64,000 nucleotides of DNA from NCBI RefSeq assembly GCF_030052815.1, contig NW_026614721.1:62001-126000 (forward strand), read 5' to 3'. The translations under genes were made by a program, and so were the position numbers. Every line of letters begins with the position of its first letter. Positions within the stretch are counted from its first letter, which is position 1. The notes under the pieces were generated by a model. That model saw only the letters and a list, made by a program, of their open reading frames with translations, did not search any database and was not told the origin of the DNA. Shown here piece by piece: positions 37,943 through 49,997 of the stretch. The stretch is from Hevea brasiliensis. Taxonomy: Eukaryota; Streptophyta; Magnoliopsida; Malpighiales; Euphorbiaceae.

Positions 37943-38919
37943 TGTATTGGCGACCAGTCCTTTAGGATGAGAGCTATGGTAATAAGTGTGATTGGAACCA
38001 GTTCTGGAAGAGTTGGTTAATGAAAGGTACTTTTCTATAATATAATGAATTATAAAGCTAATTGGCGTGCTTATCTAGTGCAAGGCAAGAGGACCTCAAG
38101 GTGAGTTGTGGCAATATAGCTGCCCTAGATGAGAGCAAAGGTATTACTGCTGATAGATGTCAGTGGATACCATAATCAAAATAAGTTTAGGCTATTAGTG
38201 GATTCGAGAAGGATAAAATATAGGAAAATTTGGTCTATTAGGATGTACCATAGTAACTATGTTCTTGATGTTTGTGCTGTAAGCTGCAGATTACAGTACT
38301 GACTTGGGATTATTGTGTGGAGCCACGTACTACCCGATAGTGCACCATGATAAGAATAATTGCAAATGGCTTTGGCTTTGGCATAGTTATGCTAGAATAG
38401 AGTTATATTATTAGAAATGAGTTCGAAAATCCTAATTAGGGATTTAAAACCCTAGAATTAGAATATTGAAAGATCACAGTTGTAAGGTAGCTAGAGCCAG
38501 TGACTTATTTACCCTAGCATGAACTACAGTACATCAGGAATTGCTATAAGACTAGAGATTTCAGTATAGTCATAAATTAAAGGTAATACCTATATGGTAA
38601 AGTCACCTGGTCTTTGATATGGGGTCTTACAGTTGTTTTGGCATGGCAATGGACCTTTTGCCTAAAGTTTAATAAAAAAATAGTATCTTATTTGTGTAGC
38701 AGCAAGGCACAAAGTATGATTTTATTCCCCTAAAGGAGACAGGGTGCTATGAATGATAATCATAACTTATAAAATGATGTTTTAAGAAATTATAATACGA
38801 AGGGAGATTGGATAACTTTATATAGATGTGATGAGGCAGTAGATGTAGCATTTCTTTTGTAGTCGGTTATACCACAAGAGTGTAATAATGTTTTCTCATA
38901 AGAGATTGAAGAATACTAC
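37943..38919 (+). other. Replacement segment of element C (no pol)
   Basis: Where RT should be, no RT or RNase H motif can be read in any frame. From about 38210 to 38590 the sequence is collinear with 62770-63125 in element D, for example around attattgtgtggagccacgt and cttgtaaggtagctagag. The origin of the segment is unknown. Confidence 0.6.
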
Positions 38920-41900
38920 TGTAACGCCCTCACTTTAGATAGTCCGTACGTTCTACTGTTCTTGTGACCAATGTCTGACCGGATAGCTAGAATATCTAGA
39001 ACTATATTTAGCCTAGAGTGAGGAGTCATAAATAATTAAAATAGTGGTAAGGAAAAATTTTAGAAATGAAATACAACAAAGTTAAACGAGCTGGTGCCCC
39101 AGTGATGGCTGACCCTAACGGGAAATTGTTGTTTTTACAGCTAATAGCCCTAAACCCAAGGAAAATTCCGTGAAATAATTTTTGGGACTCCAGAGAAGAG
39201 TCGTTGAGGTTTCAATGGCATTAGAATATGCAGAAAATGCTTAGAAAAAATTTTAAATCGATATAGATAATTTTAGTCTGTTAAGCAAAATGAAGGGCAT
39301 TTTGGTCATTTCGCCTTCAGAGATGATTTTTGACCAACCTATCAATTTAAATAAATAAATTATATGACATGAAATATGAATAAAAATTGATGAAAATTAA
39401 ATTAAAAATGAGTAGGAAAGAAAAGAAAAAGAAAATGAAAGAAAACTCAAATTTTAACATCATAATGATGTCATAAAAATGCCCTCCACCAATCACAACT
39501 CAACAAGCCATTATAAATCAAATAAAAAGGGATAAATTGAGACAAAAATAAAGACACAAATCTGTTTTCTTCTCCCTCAAACCAGTTGAACTCCATGGGA
39601 AAATTGCTTCCACCATTTTCTTGCAATTTAGCTTCAATTCCTCATGCTTCTCACACTAAAAGCCTTAACCACCTTCACTAAAAATTACACCCACACCAAG
39701 GAGAAGTGTTTGGCAGCCAAGAAAGAGTAAGAAAGTAAAGAAAAATTGAAGTCTTGGTTAGCTTGAATTTGAGTTATAAGAGGTTAGTGCTTACTTCCCC
39801 TTCTTTCTTTCATTAGACCTTGAATTGAAGTTGGGGGGAGTTGGTATTGCATGAAAAAGTAAGAAAACAAGGGGTATGGGAATGACCTAGATTTCAGCAG
39901 CCATGGGGAAAGGTTAGGATTTGATAAATTATTTGAATTAAATTGCTTAGAAGTGGTTTATGATGAGTATATTTGAGTTGGATGTTAGTTAGCATGTGTT
40001 ACATGAGATCACCAAATTAATAAGCTAGGGTTTGATATAAAAATTAGGAATTTAATGATATGTTGATAAATTGTTGATGTTGAAACCAATTATGGACTAA
40101 TTGATGTGCATGGAATGTGCATTGTAGATGGTAGTAGTGTGGGAAGGTGGTATTGGGAGTGTTGTTCTTGTGTAGAGAATTCTGGACCTTTGAATCCAGT
40201 GTGTTTAAATGAACATAAGTAGAGCTAGACAGCTCCAATTGGTGTGAGGCCAATTGGAGATGAAATTTCAGACCTTAAGCCACATTTTTCATGGAGAAAT
40301 CTTGCCCAGAAAACTAACTTAAGTTGACTTAAAAATTGCCTTAATCTGGGTAACACATAAGCTGTCCCTGGAAAATAACCAAATGAAAAATTTTTGTTCA
40401 AATAGTCATAATTCAGTGTAGAAATGTCCAATTGACCTGAATTTTATATCAATAGAAAGCTTAGACAATTTAGAACAACTTTCATGAAGAAAATAACTCC
40501 AAATTTTGATAATAACTTAATGAAATTGTCCATCAAAATCAGGATACCAAAACTACCAGAATGGGTTTCTGCCTAGAAATTCTGGGTAGATACCAATCCG
40601 GCCAGCCTTATTTAAATTTGTATAACTTGAGCTAGAAAACTCCAAATGGAGTGACTCAAAAAGAGAATTAAAGAGGACACAACAAGGAACAACTTTGATG
40701 AAGAAAAGTTTACCAAATTCTCACTGTAGCTTAGACCAATGGAACAGTAAACATAGGACACAAAAACTGAATTTTTGAAAATACTTTTAGGAGGTTTTGA
40801 ATTGTAATTAGCAATCAATGCCAACAAATTTAGAATCTAAAATGTGGTATAATTATGTATCAAATATTTGTATACATATTATGTATAAAAAAGTCAATAA
40901 TTTGAGTAAATAGTAATATATGAATAGTAACTCTAAAGACATAAGAAATAATAATAGAAATTAATATCTTGCATAATTAATGGCATATGAGAAATACGAA
41001 GAATGTTTTGAGTATAATGGTTTATGAAAACCATTGCTGTGAATTGTGATGAATATGAGTGATATAATGAATGTATAAACTATGATGAATGCATAATTTA
41101 TGTAGAATTATAAATTTATACTTCTGCTAGTGATAAAAATTAAAACATTATAAATTATAATTGAAACATATAATGAAATAATGATACTTATGAACCCTTA
41201 ATGGTACTAATGTGCCTATGTATTATCTAGACACGTGTGTCAGATTAGATAAATTGGCATGCCAATAGGGTATTGTTTTAGCAGTACTGCGTAAGGCTTT
41301 ATGCCCGCACTCGTGGCTTTTATGCCCGATTACTGTTATCATGGCTTTTAGCCATACTGATTTCTTATCATGGCTTTTTAACCATACTGACTGCATACGT
41401 GATTCACGTACTGAACTTACACGTCCCATGGTATGACGGCCTAAAATAATGCGGTGTCCAGTGCCAACGACCCACTTATCCAATTTAGTCAGCCTGTCAT
41501 AGGTTACTTGGGCAGTGAAATTTGTTAAGAATAATGTGAACTAAATGAATGAATAAGAAAGAAACTAGAATTAGTTTTAAAATTTTATTTATTATGCAAT
41601 GATTCAAAATACCTTGAAATAAATTAGTGAAATGATACGAGGATTTGCAAAAGAAGTAGAACGTAAATAAATATTATAAATGCGTCTCTCATAATAAATT
41701 AAGACTAAATTTAATATTGTTAAATAAATGAATATTGTATATATTATTACTATAAAGTTTATACTCTAAGCATTTTCAAAGAAGGACAAATTATTATAAT
41801 CGATAATTAATATTAATAATCTTACATGAAATTAAATTAATTCTTGAACATCCAAATATTGCTTCGGTTTTATCTTTATTTGTATATTATTTTCTTTGTT

Positions 41901-42560
41901 ATATTATTGCACCACTAAGCAGAAAAGCTTAGCGCGATGGATTGTTTGCTTCGCGCAGGTACTGAAGCTAAAACTTAGTGGACCTTAGACTGGGATTTTT
42001 GGAGTCCGGATCTGCAGAAGTATCAGAAGTATTTAAGGTTGTCACCTCTTCAGCAATGCATGTAGATAGGGCTTACAAAAGTCATATTATGTATTTTGTG
42101 CATTATAATTAGTTATTATATTGAAATATAGATTGTGGAATTGTAATTAATTTGTAGATCATGTAAATTATGAATTTATGTAATCAGTCTGTAAATTATG
42201 TAAATTAATGAAACTTGAGAATTTCTATATATAAATTGTGCATGAATGGAAATGCATGGAAATGAATATGAAATTCAAATACATGGATGATATTTGAAAT
42301 ATGAGATGATTATAAGAATAATGGATGAGATTTTTATTGTAAAATATTATTGAAAATTTCAAGCAGGTGAACAGTGAAATACGCCAATTGGAAATAAAAT
42401 AGGGGAAACTCCACTGGTTTCTCCATAGAAAAATAATTGATATTAAAATATAACGAGAAAAAAATTATTAAAGGAATAAAGTAAGATAAGATAGGGTGCT
42501 CCGGCAATGAGTGTGACATGCCTTGCTTGGCCACACTGTAAACGGGTGAGGGGTGTCACA
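38920..42560 (+). mobile_element. Family-B solo LTR (3641 bp) with TSD ACTAC
   Basis: It starts tgtaacgccctcac and ends gggtgtcaca. Perfect duplications ACTAC flank it at 38915-38919 and 42561-42565, with no internal domain, so it is a solo LTR. It is collinear with 1-2068 and 46993-49365. The interior carries hairpins (41341-41355), a conserved stem-loop (40233-40259) and no ORF of note. Confidence 0.92.
40233..40259 (+). other. Conserved stem-loop in LTR-B
   Basis: Perfect 9-bp arms ctccaattg (40233-40241) and caattggag (40251-40259) enclose a 9-base loop, gtgtgaggc. Weaker versions lie at 34349-34375 (LTR-C), 219-242 (B copy 1), 48310-48340 (B copy 2) and, reversed, near 52083 and 60415 (Gypsy-2). 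Confidence 0.65.
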
Positions 42561-42565
42561 ACTAC

Positions 42566-43725
42566 TAATAAAATGATTCATGAAATGATGATCTAATTGG
42601 GACAGTAGTATGATCGGAAATAGTCAACTCATATATCCCTTAGGAAAAGCACAATTTTGATTGTGAGGATCATAAGGATCAAATGATGATTGGTGTGGAA
42701 CTTTTGAATGGCAAGGGAAAAAGGAGAGTTTCGTAAACTCCCTTCTTAAGGTATTAGAGGATAGTTTATAGTTAGCTAGAAGAGAGGACAATGATTGTGA
42801 ATCAGTGAAAAATAAGTCATAGAATATGGGTTGATAAAAGAAAATATAAAGCTAAAAAATTGAATAGTTCGGTTAAATATAATAAAGAGAGGCCACAGAT
42901 ATTAGTGGAAATACTGGCTAGAGTGGTCAGAAGACCAATACAGAGTAATATTGAAGTGTAGATGATTTATTAGAGACAATAAAAAGGTACAAATTTTTTA
43001 CATAATAGTCGAGTCAAGAAAGAGAATAAGACTAAAGAGTAATGTAGCCAAGTTGAGTTGTGGGGAGATAAAGGAGGTAACTAAGGAACAAATTGAAAAG
43101 CCCATACTAGGACAAGATTGGGAAAAATAAAGTCAAGATTTAAAGGAAGCAAATGCAGTCTTAGAAAGGGTAAAAGATGTAAATATAAAAGTAAGGACGA
43201 AGAATGTAAAAAGGAATGACATTAAGGAAAATATTCATTATGGTATAGAATTTAGAAGTGCGAAATTCAGAGTAATTCAAATTGGGACAGTGTTAGGAGC
43301 CAAACCATGGAATTCAAAATTGTAGGATAGGGATTAAACTCTTTTTATTCCTATTTCCAAAATGAAGTAGGTAGCACGGGGATAAGATTCATTTAAGTTT
43401 GTCATAGTAGGAGAAAAGTAAATTAAGGAATACAATCAGAGTAAGTAAAAAAAAAATTATAATGTGCAAGAGTATTTTGAACGATTTTATCAGGCAAATA
43501 AGTGAATTAATGAGTAGTAAGTTAAATAAAAGTGAACATAGATGGTGGAAAATGGCCCATAGACCTAGGTCATGAGTAGAAATAGTGAGATAGCGGCTAT
43601 GAGGTTTATGGCCAAGGATTAGATAAGTATTTCTAATATGACTAATATGGTCACTTTATAAAGAAATATGAATGAGAATAACTGAAAAAACAATAGTAAG
43701 AGAAAATAAGGATTATTCAAACAGA
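42566..43725 (+). other. Purine-rich non-coding interior of element C
   Basis: About 1.16 kb rich in A and G with stops in every frame. I recognise no pol motif. It continues the interior of element C after the solo LTR-B. Confidence 0.5.
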
Positions 43726-44128
43726 CTAAAAGCTACAATAGATTGTCAGAAGTCTTACATAGACTTAAGAAAAGGGATATTGAATATAATGTGAATGATA
43801 AGCTATTTTTAAAGGTTTTCCCCTGGAAGAAGATCATGGGATTAGAGAGAAAGGGGAAAACTAAGTCCTCGTTTTATAGGACCATACGAGATTTTAGGAA
43901 GAGTGGATCCATTAGCACATAGACTTGCTTTACCTCCAGAATTGAAGTAAATCTAGACCTAACTTATGATGAGAAATCCATAAAGATCTTGGCATAGAGG
44001 TGAAGCAGTTGAGAAATAAATAGATACCACTAGTTAAGGTGCTATGGAACCATTATTCAGGCTAGGAGGCCATATGGAAATGTGAGAAAGACATAAGGAG
44101 ACAACACCCACAACTATGCAAAGACTGA
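43726..44128 (+). pseudogene. Element C: 3' end of pol (integrase C-terminus and chromodomain remnant)
   Basis: The frames show [22 protein letters not shown] and LALPPELK, then the tail with KVLWNHYSG-like sequence, collinear with 22460-22933 of Gypsy-1. Compared with Gypsy-1, about 90 bp between two gaattgaagt-like sites are missing near 43950. Several stops are present. It explains why element C can still share 3' ends with autonomous relatives. Confidence 0.8.
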
Positions 44129-44158
44129 CATTAGACAAATTTCGAGGACAAAATTTCT

Positions 44159-44175
44159 TTTAAGGAGGGGAGAAT
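44159..44175 (+). other. Polypurine tract of element C
   Basis: ttttaaggaggggagaat lies directly before the 3' LTR start tgtaaaaccc at 44176. Confidence 0.85.
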
Positions 44176-46992
44176 TGTAAAACCCTCACATTGGACAATT
44201 TCATACATTCTACTATCTCGGTGACTAAGGTCAATTCGAACAGCTAGAATGTCAAGAACCGTAATTAAATTACAAAGAGAAGTCATAAATTAGATGAATA
44301 AAGATTTAATGAGGTTAGATAAAAATAAGAGAAATGAAACATAAATAGGTTAAATAAGCCTAGGTCCCGGCGATGGGTGATCGACCCGGGAAGTGATTGC
44401 GAGCTCAATTGCTACCCTAAATTCGTGTGGGACCCTATGACATCCTTAGTTAAGGAATAATTGCGAAACTATTTAGAACTAGAAAATCATGGAAATAAAA
44501 AGGGAACAAGCGCAAATAGGTGAATAAGAACTTAAGGACTTATCGGGCATTATTAAAAGATGGATTACAACCCGATAAGGGGCATTTTGGTCAATTCACT
44601 TATAGAGGTGACTTTTGACTTAAATGTCCATTAAATTGTGTGAGATTAAAATATTGAAAGAAAGAATTAAAAATGAATAAGTGTAGGGAAAGAAAAGAAA
44701 AAGAAAAGAAAATTTCTAATTTTAAATTGCTTTATGACATAAGCATGACACATTGATGACACAATTAAAATTATAATTATTAATTAGTTAAATTTAGGGA
44801 TAAATATGTATAAATGAAGACAAAAATAGAAAGTTAGAAATTATCTTCTTCTTCCCAGGATTGACTGACTCACCTATCTTCCCTCTCTCACCATTTCCTC
44901 CATTTTCAAGTGAAGTTCAAGCTTAGAAACCCTACTTTCATCCACAAATCTCACCCAAAATTAGTAGAAAACTTAGAATCAACACTAAATTAGAAGATTT
45001 GGAAGTAAAAAAATTGGGAGAAAGTGAAAGATTAAAAGAGTTGGAAGCACTCCATTAGAGGTAAGCTTTCTTTTAAGCCAACTTGGCTATATATGCATGG
45101 AAATAAGCTTGGATATGAGGATTTAACTTTAGAAATCATAAAAATTATGCATGAATCTTAATGTAAGAATTTTAGCCAACTTAGTAACCTTAGGGTTTTG
45201 GTATGTTTTAAATGAATTGAGCATGGAATTGAGCTTATATGAAGTGGTGTTCATGAGTTAGGTGTTGAGCTTGCATGATTCACATGAGTTTGAAAGATGG
45301 AAAAATTAGGGTTTATGGAAAATTAGGGCTATTGTGATACATGATGCAATTGATGTTTAGAAGGCCTAATTATGGTCATATGGTATGTTTTAGCTGAGAA
45401 TTTATGTTGAATAGATGAAAGGAATTGATAGACTTGTAATGTGTTGAGTTGCTGAAATTCTAGACCCTTGAGTCCAGCAGGGTTAAATGAGTATAAATTG
45501 AGCTGCATAGCTCCAATTAGTATGAGGTTAATTGCAGATGAAACCTAAGACATGATGCTAGAAAAGTCATGAAGACACCTTATCCAGAAACGAACCATAG
45601 GTTTCCCTAAATTGGACTTGAATCCGGATTGTAATTCTGGACCTGACAAAAAAAGACAAAATGAATAATACTTAGTAAATTAGGCATAACTCACTCTAAA
45701 AAATTCCAAATTAGCTAATTCTTAAACCAATGGAAACCTGAGATATAAGAGAACAGTTCTTATGAAGACCATAAAGCCAAATTATTACCCTAAGTTAATC
45801 AAATTGCTAGACAAATTTGGTTCAGCAAATCTGTCCTGATTCTAGACTAACCTAGATATTCTGGACAATTACCTATCCGATCAGTTTTGAAAAAATTGCC
45901 ATAACTTAGGCTATAAAAATGCAAAATAAGTGATTCCAAAGCAATATTCTCGTACGACCTAGAACTACAAATTTCATATTTTGACCTGAACCTAGTTCTT
46001 AGGGCAAGGTAGAGGAATTGTTGGGATAAATCAAGAATCCTATATTTAGAATTCTTGCTCCTTGGCAAATTGGCCCTGTGACCTCCGAATGGTTATCAAG
46101 CCATAACTTTCTCTACAAAACTCTAATTGAAGTGATTTAAAATGATTTGGAAACCTAAGACAAAGAACTAAAATATTGTTTTAAGGACTAGGGCCAAATT
46201 ATGAGCTTAAGATGCCCAGATATAGAATGCAAAGTTAAGGTATAAATTTGAAAAATCTGAAACTTCAGGATGCGATACCTGGAAAAGTGTCTAATGTTTT
46301 TGCTATAACTTGAGCTACAAAACTTCAAATTGGAAAATTAACCTAATGCATAGACGAACAATTTTAACGAAGAACACTTCACCAAAGTATGATTACAATT
46401 AGGTTGAATTTGGGCTCTAATTGATTTTAAATATGTCCTGAGTCCAAAATCAACTAGAACTTATGAATTCATTAGAATTTTGTTTAGTTAATTATGATTG
46501 GAACTTAGAATGAGTATTAAGGTTTAGTAATTGTGTGATTTCAGAGGACAAAGAGACTTCCAAGGAAGGGAAGGCTTAAGACATAAAGAAAGGGAATCCA
46601 TTGAGGTTTGTGAACAACTAACCTCTTCCTTGTTTTTGATTTTGCAATGGATTTGAAAGAGTTATGATTTTTCTTATGCATCTAAGAATCATTTACATTG
46701 TTTTGAAGATTGCGAATTGTGAAATAAATTTATATTATGGAAAGGCGGATGTTGGCTCTTGATTTCATTGTAGCAAGGCGGTGGGCCGGTATTTGAATGT
46801 ATTTTGAAGTGCTTTTGTGAAATTGATGTGTTGCCAACCTTGTGCATGAATTTACAATAATTAAATATGTTTAGTGATTTGCAAATGTGTTTTATGAATG
46901 AAATTTCTTTAAATATATTTTGAAACCACAGTTGACATGGCTATGTGATTGTGTTCCTCATTAGCTTGTCTAGTGAGATGATATTGATATGA
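44176..46992 (+). repeat. 3' LTR of element C, first 2.8 kb
   Basis: Collinear with 33014-35857. It is cut off at gatattgatatga, where a family-B LTR begins. The rest of the LTR is expected to follow that insertion, outside the window. Confidence 0.9.
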
Positions 46993-49365
46993 TGTAACAC
47001 CCTCACTGTAGCAATTCCATAGATTCTACTGTTCCGGTGACCAGTGTCGGTCTAGACAGCTAGAACATCTAGAAAAATATTTAGACTAAAGTGAGGAGTC
47101 ATAAATAACTCAAATAATGGTAAGAAAAATTTAGGAAAAATTTTAGAAATAAAATACATCCAAGTTAAATGAGCCGGTGCCCTAGCGAAGGGTAAACCAG
47201 TGGGAAATTGCGGTCTTCGCAGCTAGAAGCCCTAAACCCAAGAAAAAATTCATGAAATAATTTTTGGAACTCCAAAGAAGAGTCATTGAGGTTTCGATGG
47301 CATTAGAATGCCATGAAAATGCTTAGAAAAATTTTTAGATCAATGCAAACGATTTTGGCTCAATAAGCCAAACGGAGGGCATTTTGGTCATTTTGTCTTC
47401 AGAGATGATTTCTGGCCAATTTGTCCAGTTAAATAAATAATTTATGTGACATAATATGTGAATAAATATTGATAAAAATTTAATTGAAAATGAGTAGAAA
47501 AGAAAAGAAAAGAAAAAGAAAGAAAATTAGAAATTATGACATCACATGATGTCACTAGTGTGCCTCCACCCAATCACATAGTGACACCTCATTCTAAACC
47601 CAATTCAAGAAGTCAAATGGGCAAAAAATGAACTAAAATTTTCTGTCTTCCCTTACCTCTATCCCATTGAACCAAGTCCCCAAACCCCTCTCCACCATTA
47701 AAGCTCCCATAAGCTTTGAATCCCATTTCAATTCACCTCAAAACCTCACCCTCTCTTCACAAAAAATTTCCCTTACCACTAGAGCAAGACTTGAGCAGCA
47801 ATTAAAAGAAGAGAAAGTGAAAGAAAGTGAGGGGTGAACAAGCTAGAAAATCAGCCAAGAGGTTAGTGCCATAGTCCTTATTCTTAATTCCTTCTAAACT
47901 TGAATTTAAGCTAAGTTAAGTTGAAATTTTGATAGAAATTGAACGAAAAATGCATGATTATAGACCATGAAATTTCGACAGCCTTAGGGTACATTAGGGT
48001 TTCATTGATTAGATTGAAATATAGTTGTACATGGCTGCCATTGAACATGAATTTGATGTCTTAATTTATTGATTGCATGTATATGGAGAATTAAAGTTGT
48101 TGGAGTTAGGGTTTGGGATACCAAATTTGGGATATTTCTCATGTATTGGTGAAAGGAAGTTCTATTGGTCAATTAGTGACCATTTGGTAATGTTTGATTA
48201 GGAAATGAAGTGATTTGTGACATGGGAATTGAGATTAGATGTGTTGCCTTGAGTGACCTGCAGGGCTAGATGTGAGTCCAGCAAGTTTGGGCAGCTATAA
48301 CTAGAGTTGTGTAGGTTTAATTGGTGCAAGGCCAATTGCACGTGATATTAGATACATAATGGCACAATTTTGATGAAGGAATCCTGCTTAGAAAACCACA
48401 ATAAGTTGACCTAAAAATTGACCAAATCCGGGTAACACACATTCTGCCTAGGCAAAATAATCAAATAAACAGTATTCATTCGTTTAGTTATAACTCAGTG
48501 TAGAAAGGTCCAATTGACCTGAAATTTATATCAATGGAACGCTTAGACAATTTAGAACAACTTTCATGTAGAACACAAACTCCAATTCTGAACTTAACCA
48601 AATGAAATTGCTAACCAAAGTTGAGCTACCAAATTTGGCAGAACCAGAATTGCCCAAAAATTCTGGGTAAAAGTCCATCCGACCAGTTATGGTTAAATGG
48701 CCATAACTTGAGCTAGAAAACTCCAAATGGAGTAATTCAAAAAGGAAGTTAAAGAAGACACATAAAGAAACAACTTTCATGAAGAGAGTTTTATCAAATT
48801 CCTACTGTACAAATGACCAATGGAACAGTAAACTTAGTGCTTGAAATCTGAAAATTTTAAAATAACCAACACTAAGCTTTATAATGGTATTGGCAACCAA
48901 TGCCAACAATTTTAGAATGAAAAATGTGATATGTTGGGGATATTAGAACTAATATACCTATTATCTATGAAAAAGTCAATATTTTAGTGGACTAATGGAA
49001 TGAATAGTAACAATTAAATTTCAATTTCAAAAAAATTGCATAATTAAAAGTGTTAAATGCCCTAGTAGGCCTAGTGTGATTGGTTTGGATATGTTAGCAT
49101 GCCAATAGGGTTCTGATAGCAGTACTGCATATGGCTTCATGCCATTATGTGATATGATAGCCTATGGCTATACTGATTATGATGTTATACTTGGCTTTAT
49201 GCCTTATTGCTTTTATGGCTTATTAGCCATTCTGTCTGCACACTGGAAGACACATTGTAACCGATGGTGTGACAGCCCGAGGTACCTGGTACCAGTGCTA
49301 GTTTATCCATTTATCCAGTCCGATCAATTTGTATAGGTTACTTGGGCATGGAAAAGTATAAATGT
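46993..49365 (+). repeat. Family-B LTR, copy 2, truncated by LTR-D
   Basis: It starts tgtaacaccctcactgtagc and runs collinear with 38920-41510. It stops at aaaagtataaatgt, where a new tgtaacaccc start appears. Presumed target duplication tatga (46988-46992). A bZIP-like palindromic region sits at 47535-47554. No genes. Confidence 0.82.
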
Positions 49366-49997
49366 TGTAACACCCCTATGTTTGATAGTGTGTTCTACTG
49401 TTCCGGTGACCAATGTCTGTCCGGACAACTAGAATGCCTAGAACTACATTTAAAAGTTAGTTAGGAGACATAAAATAATGAAATACAAGAAAGGAAAATA
49501 CAAGAAAAACAAAGGAAAAATAATAGTAATGAAATGAAACTACGTTAAACGAGCTAGCACCGCAGCGATGGGTGACTGCACCGAGAAGTTGCAGCATGGG
49601 CAGTTGACTAGCCTTGGACAGCGGGAAACCCTGAAAAATATTTTTGGCACTTAAATAAACATCTATTGAAAAATAAATATTATTAGAAATGTCAAAGAAA
49701 AATTAAATAATTAGTACAAAGAGAAACGAAAAATCGATAAATCGACAAAAATCGGTGTTACTGAAAAATTGGGAATACAACCCGAAAAGGGGCATTTTGA
49801 TCATTTGACACCTAGAGTTGGCTTTTGACCTAAATGTCCATTTAAAATAAGTAGTGTTGAATTTTGAAAATTCCATGAAAAATTGAAATTGGAATGAAGT
49901 GGAATTAGAGAGAAATTAAAGGGTGGACTTATAATTAATCAAAGTTAATTATTTAAATAATTAAATTCACATAAGTGGAGCACTATGGGATATTTAA
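49366..49997 (+). repeat. Start of LTR-D (632 bp), cut by Gypsy-2
   Basis: It begins tgtaacacccctatgtttga and shows the family landmarks gcgatgggtgactgcac (49566) and gggcattttgatca (49790). It ends abruptly at gatatttaa, next to the reverse Gypsy-2 LTR. The tail at 61425-61558 is probably the other end of the same LTR. Confidence 0.65.

Larger units (their letters stand above)
33014..46992 (+). mobile_element. Gypsy derivative with 3.9-kb LTRs (element C), non-autonomous, nested
   Basis: The 5' LTR (33014-36934), primer site, gag/protease remnant, non-coding replacement segment, 3' pol remnant, purine tract and 3' LTR (from 44176) are in order. A family-B solo LTR (38920-42560) interrupts the interior. 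The 3' LTR is interrupted at 46992 by another B LTR, and the remainder (about 1.08 kb expected) lies beyond the window. The base string gaaag at 33009-33013 would be its target duplication. It lacks gag core, RT, RNase H and most of integrase. Confidence 0.85.

Noticed and set aside
41223..41483. Minus-strand open frame in the solo LTR-B as a gene
   Set aside because: It covers the hairpin group, is not conserved in the other B copies and has no known domain.
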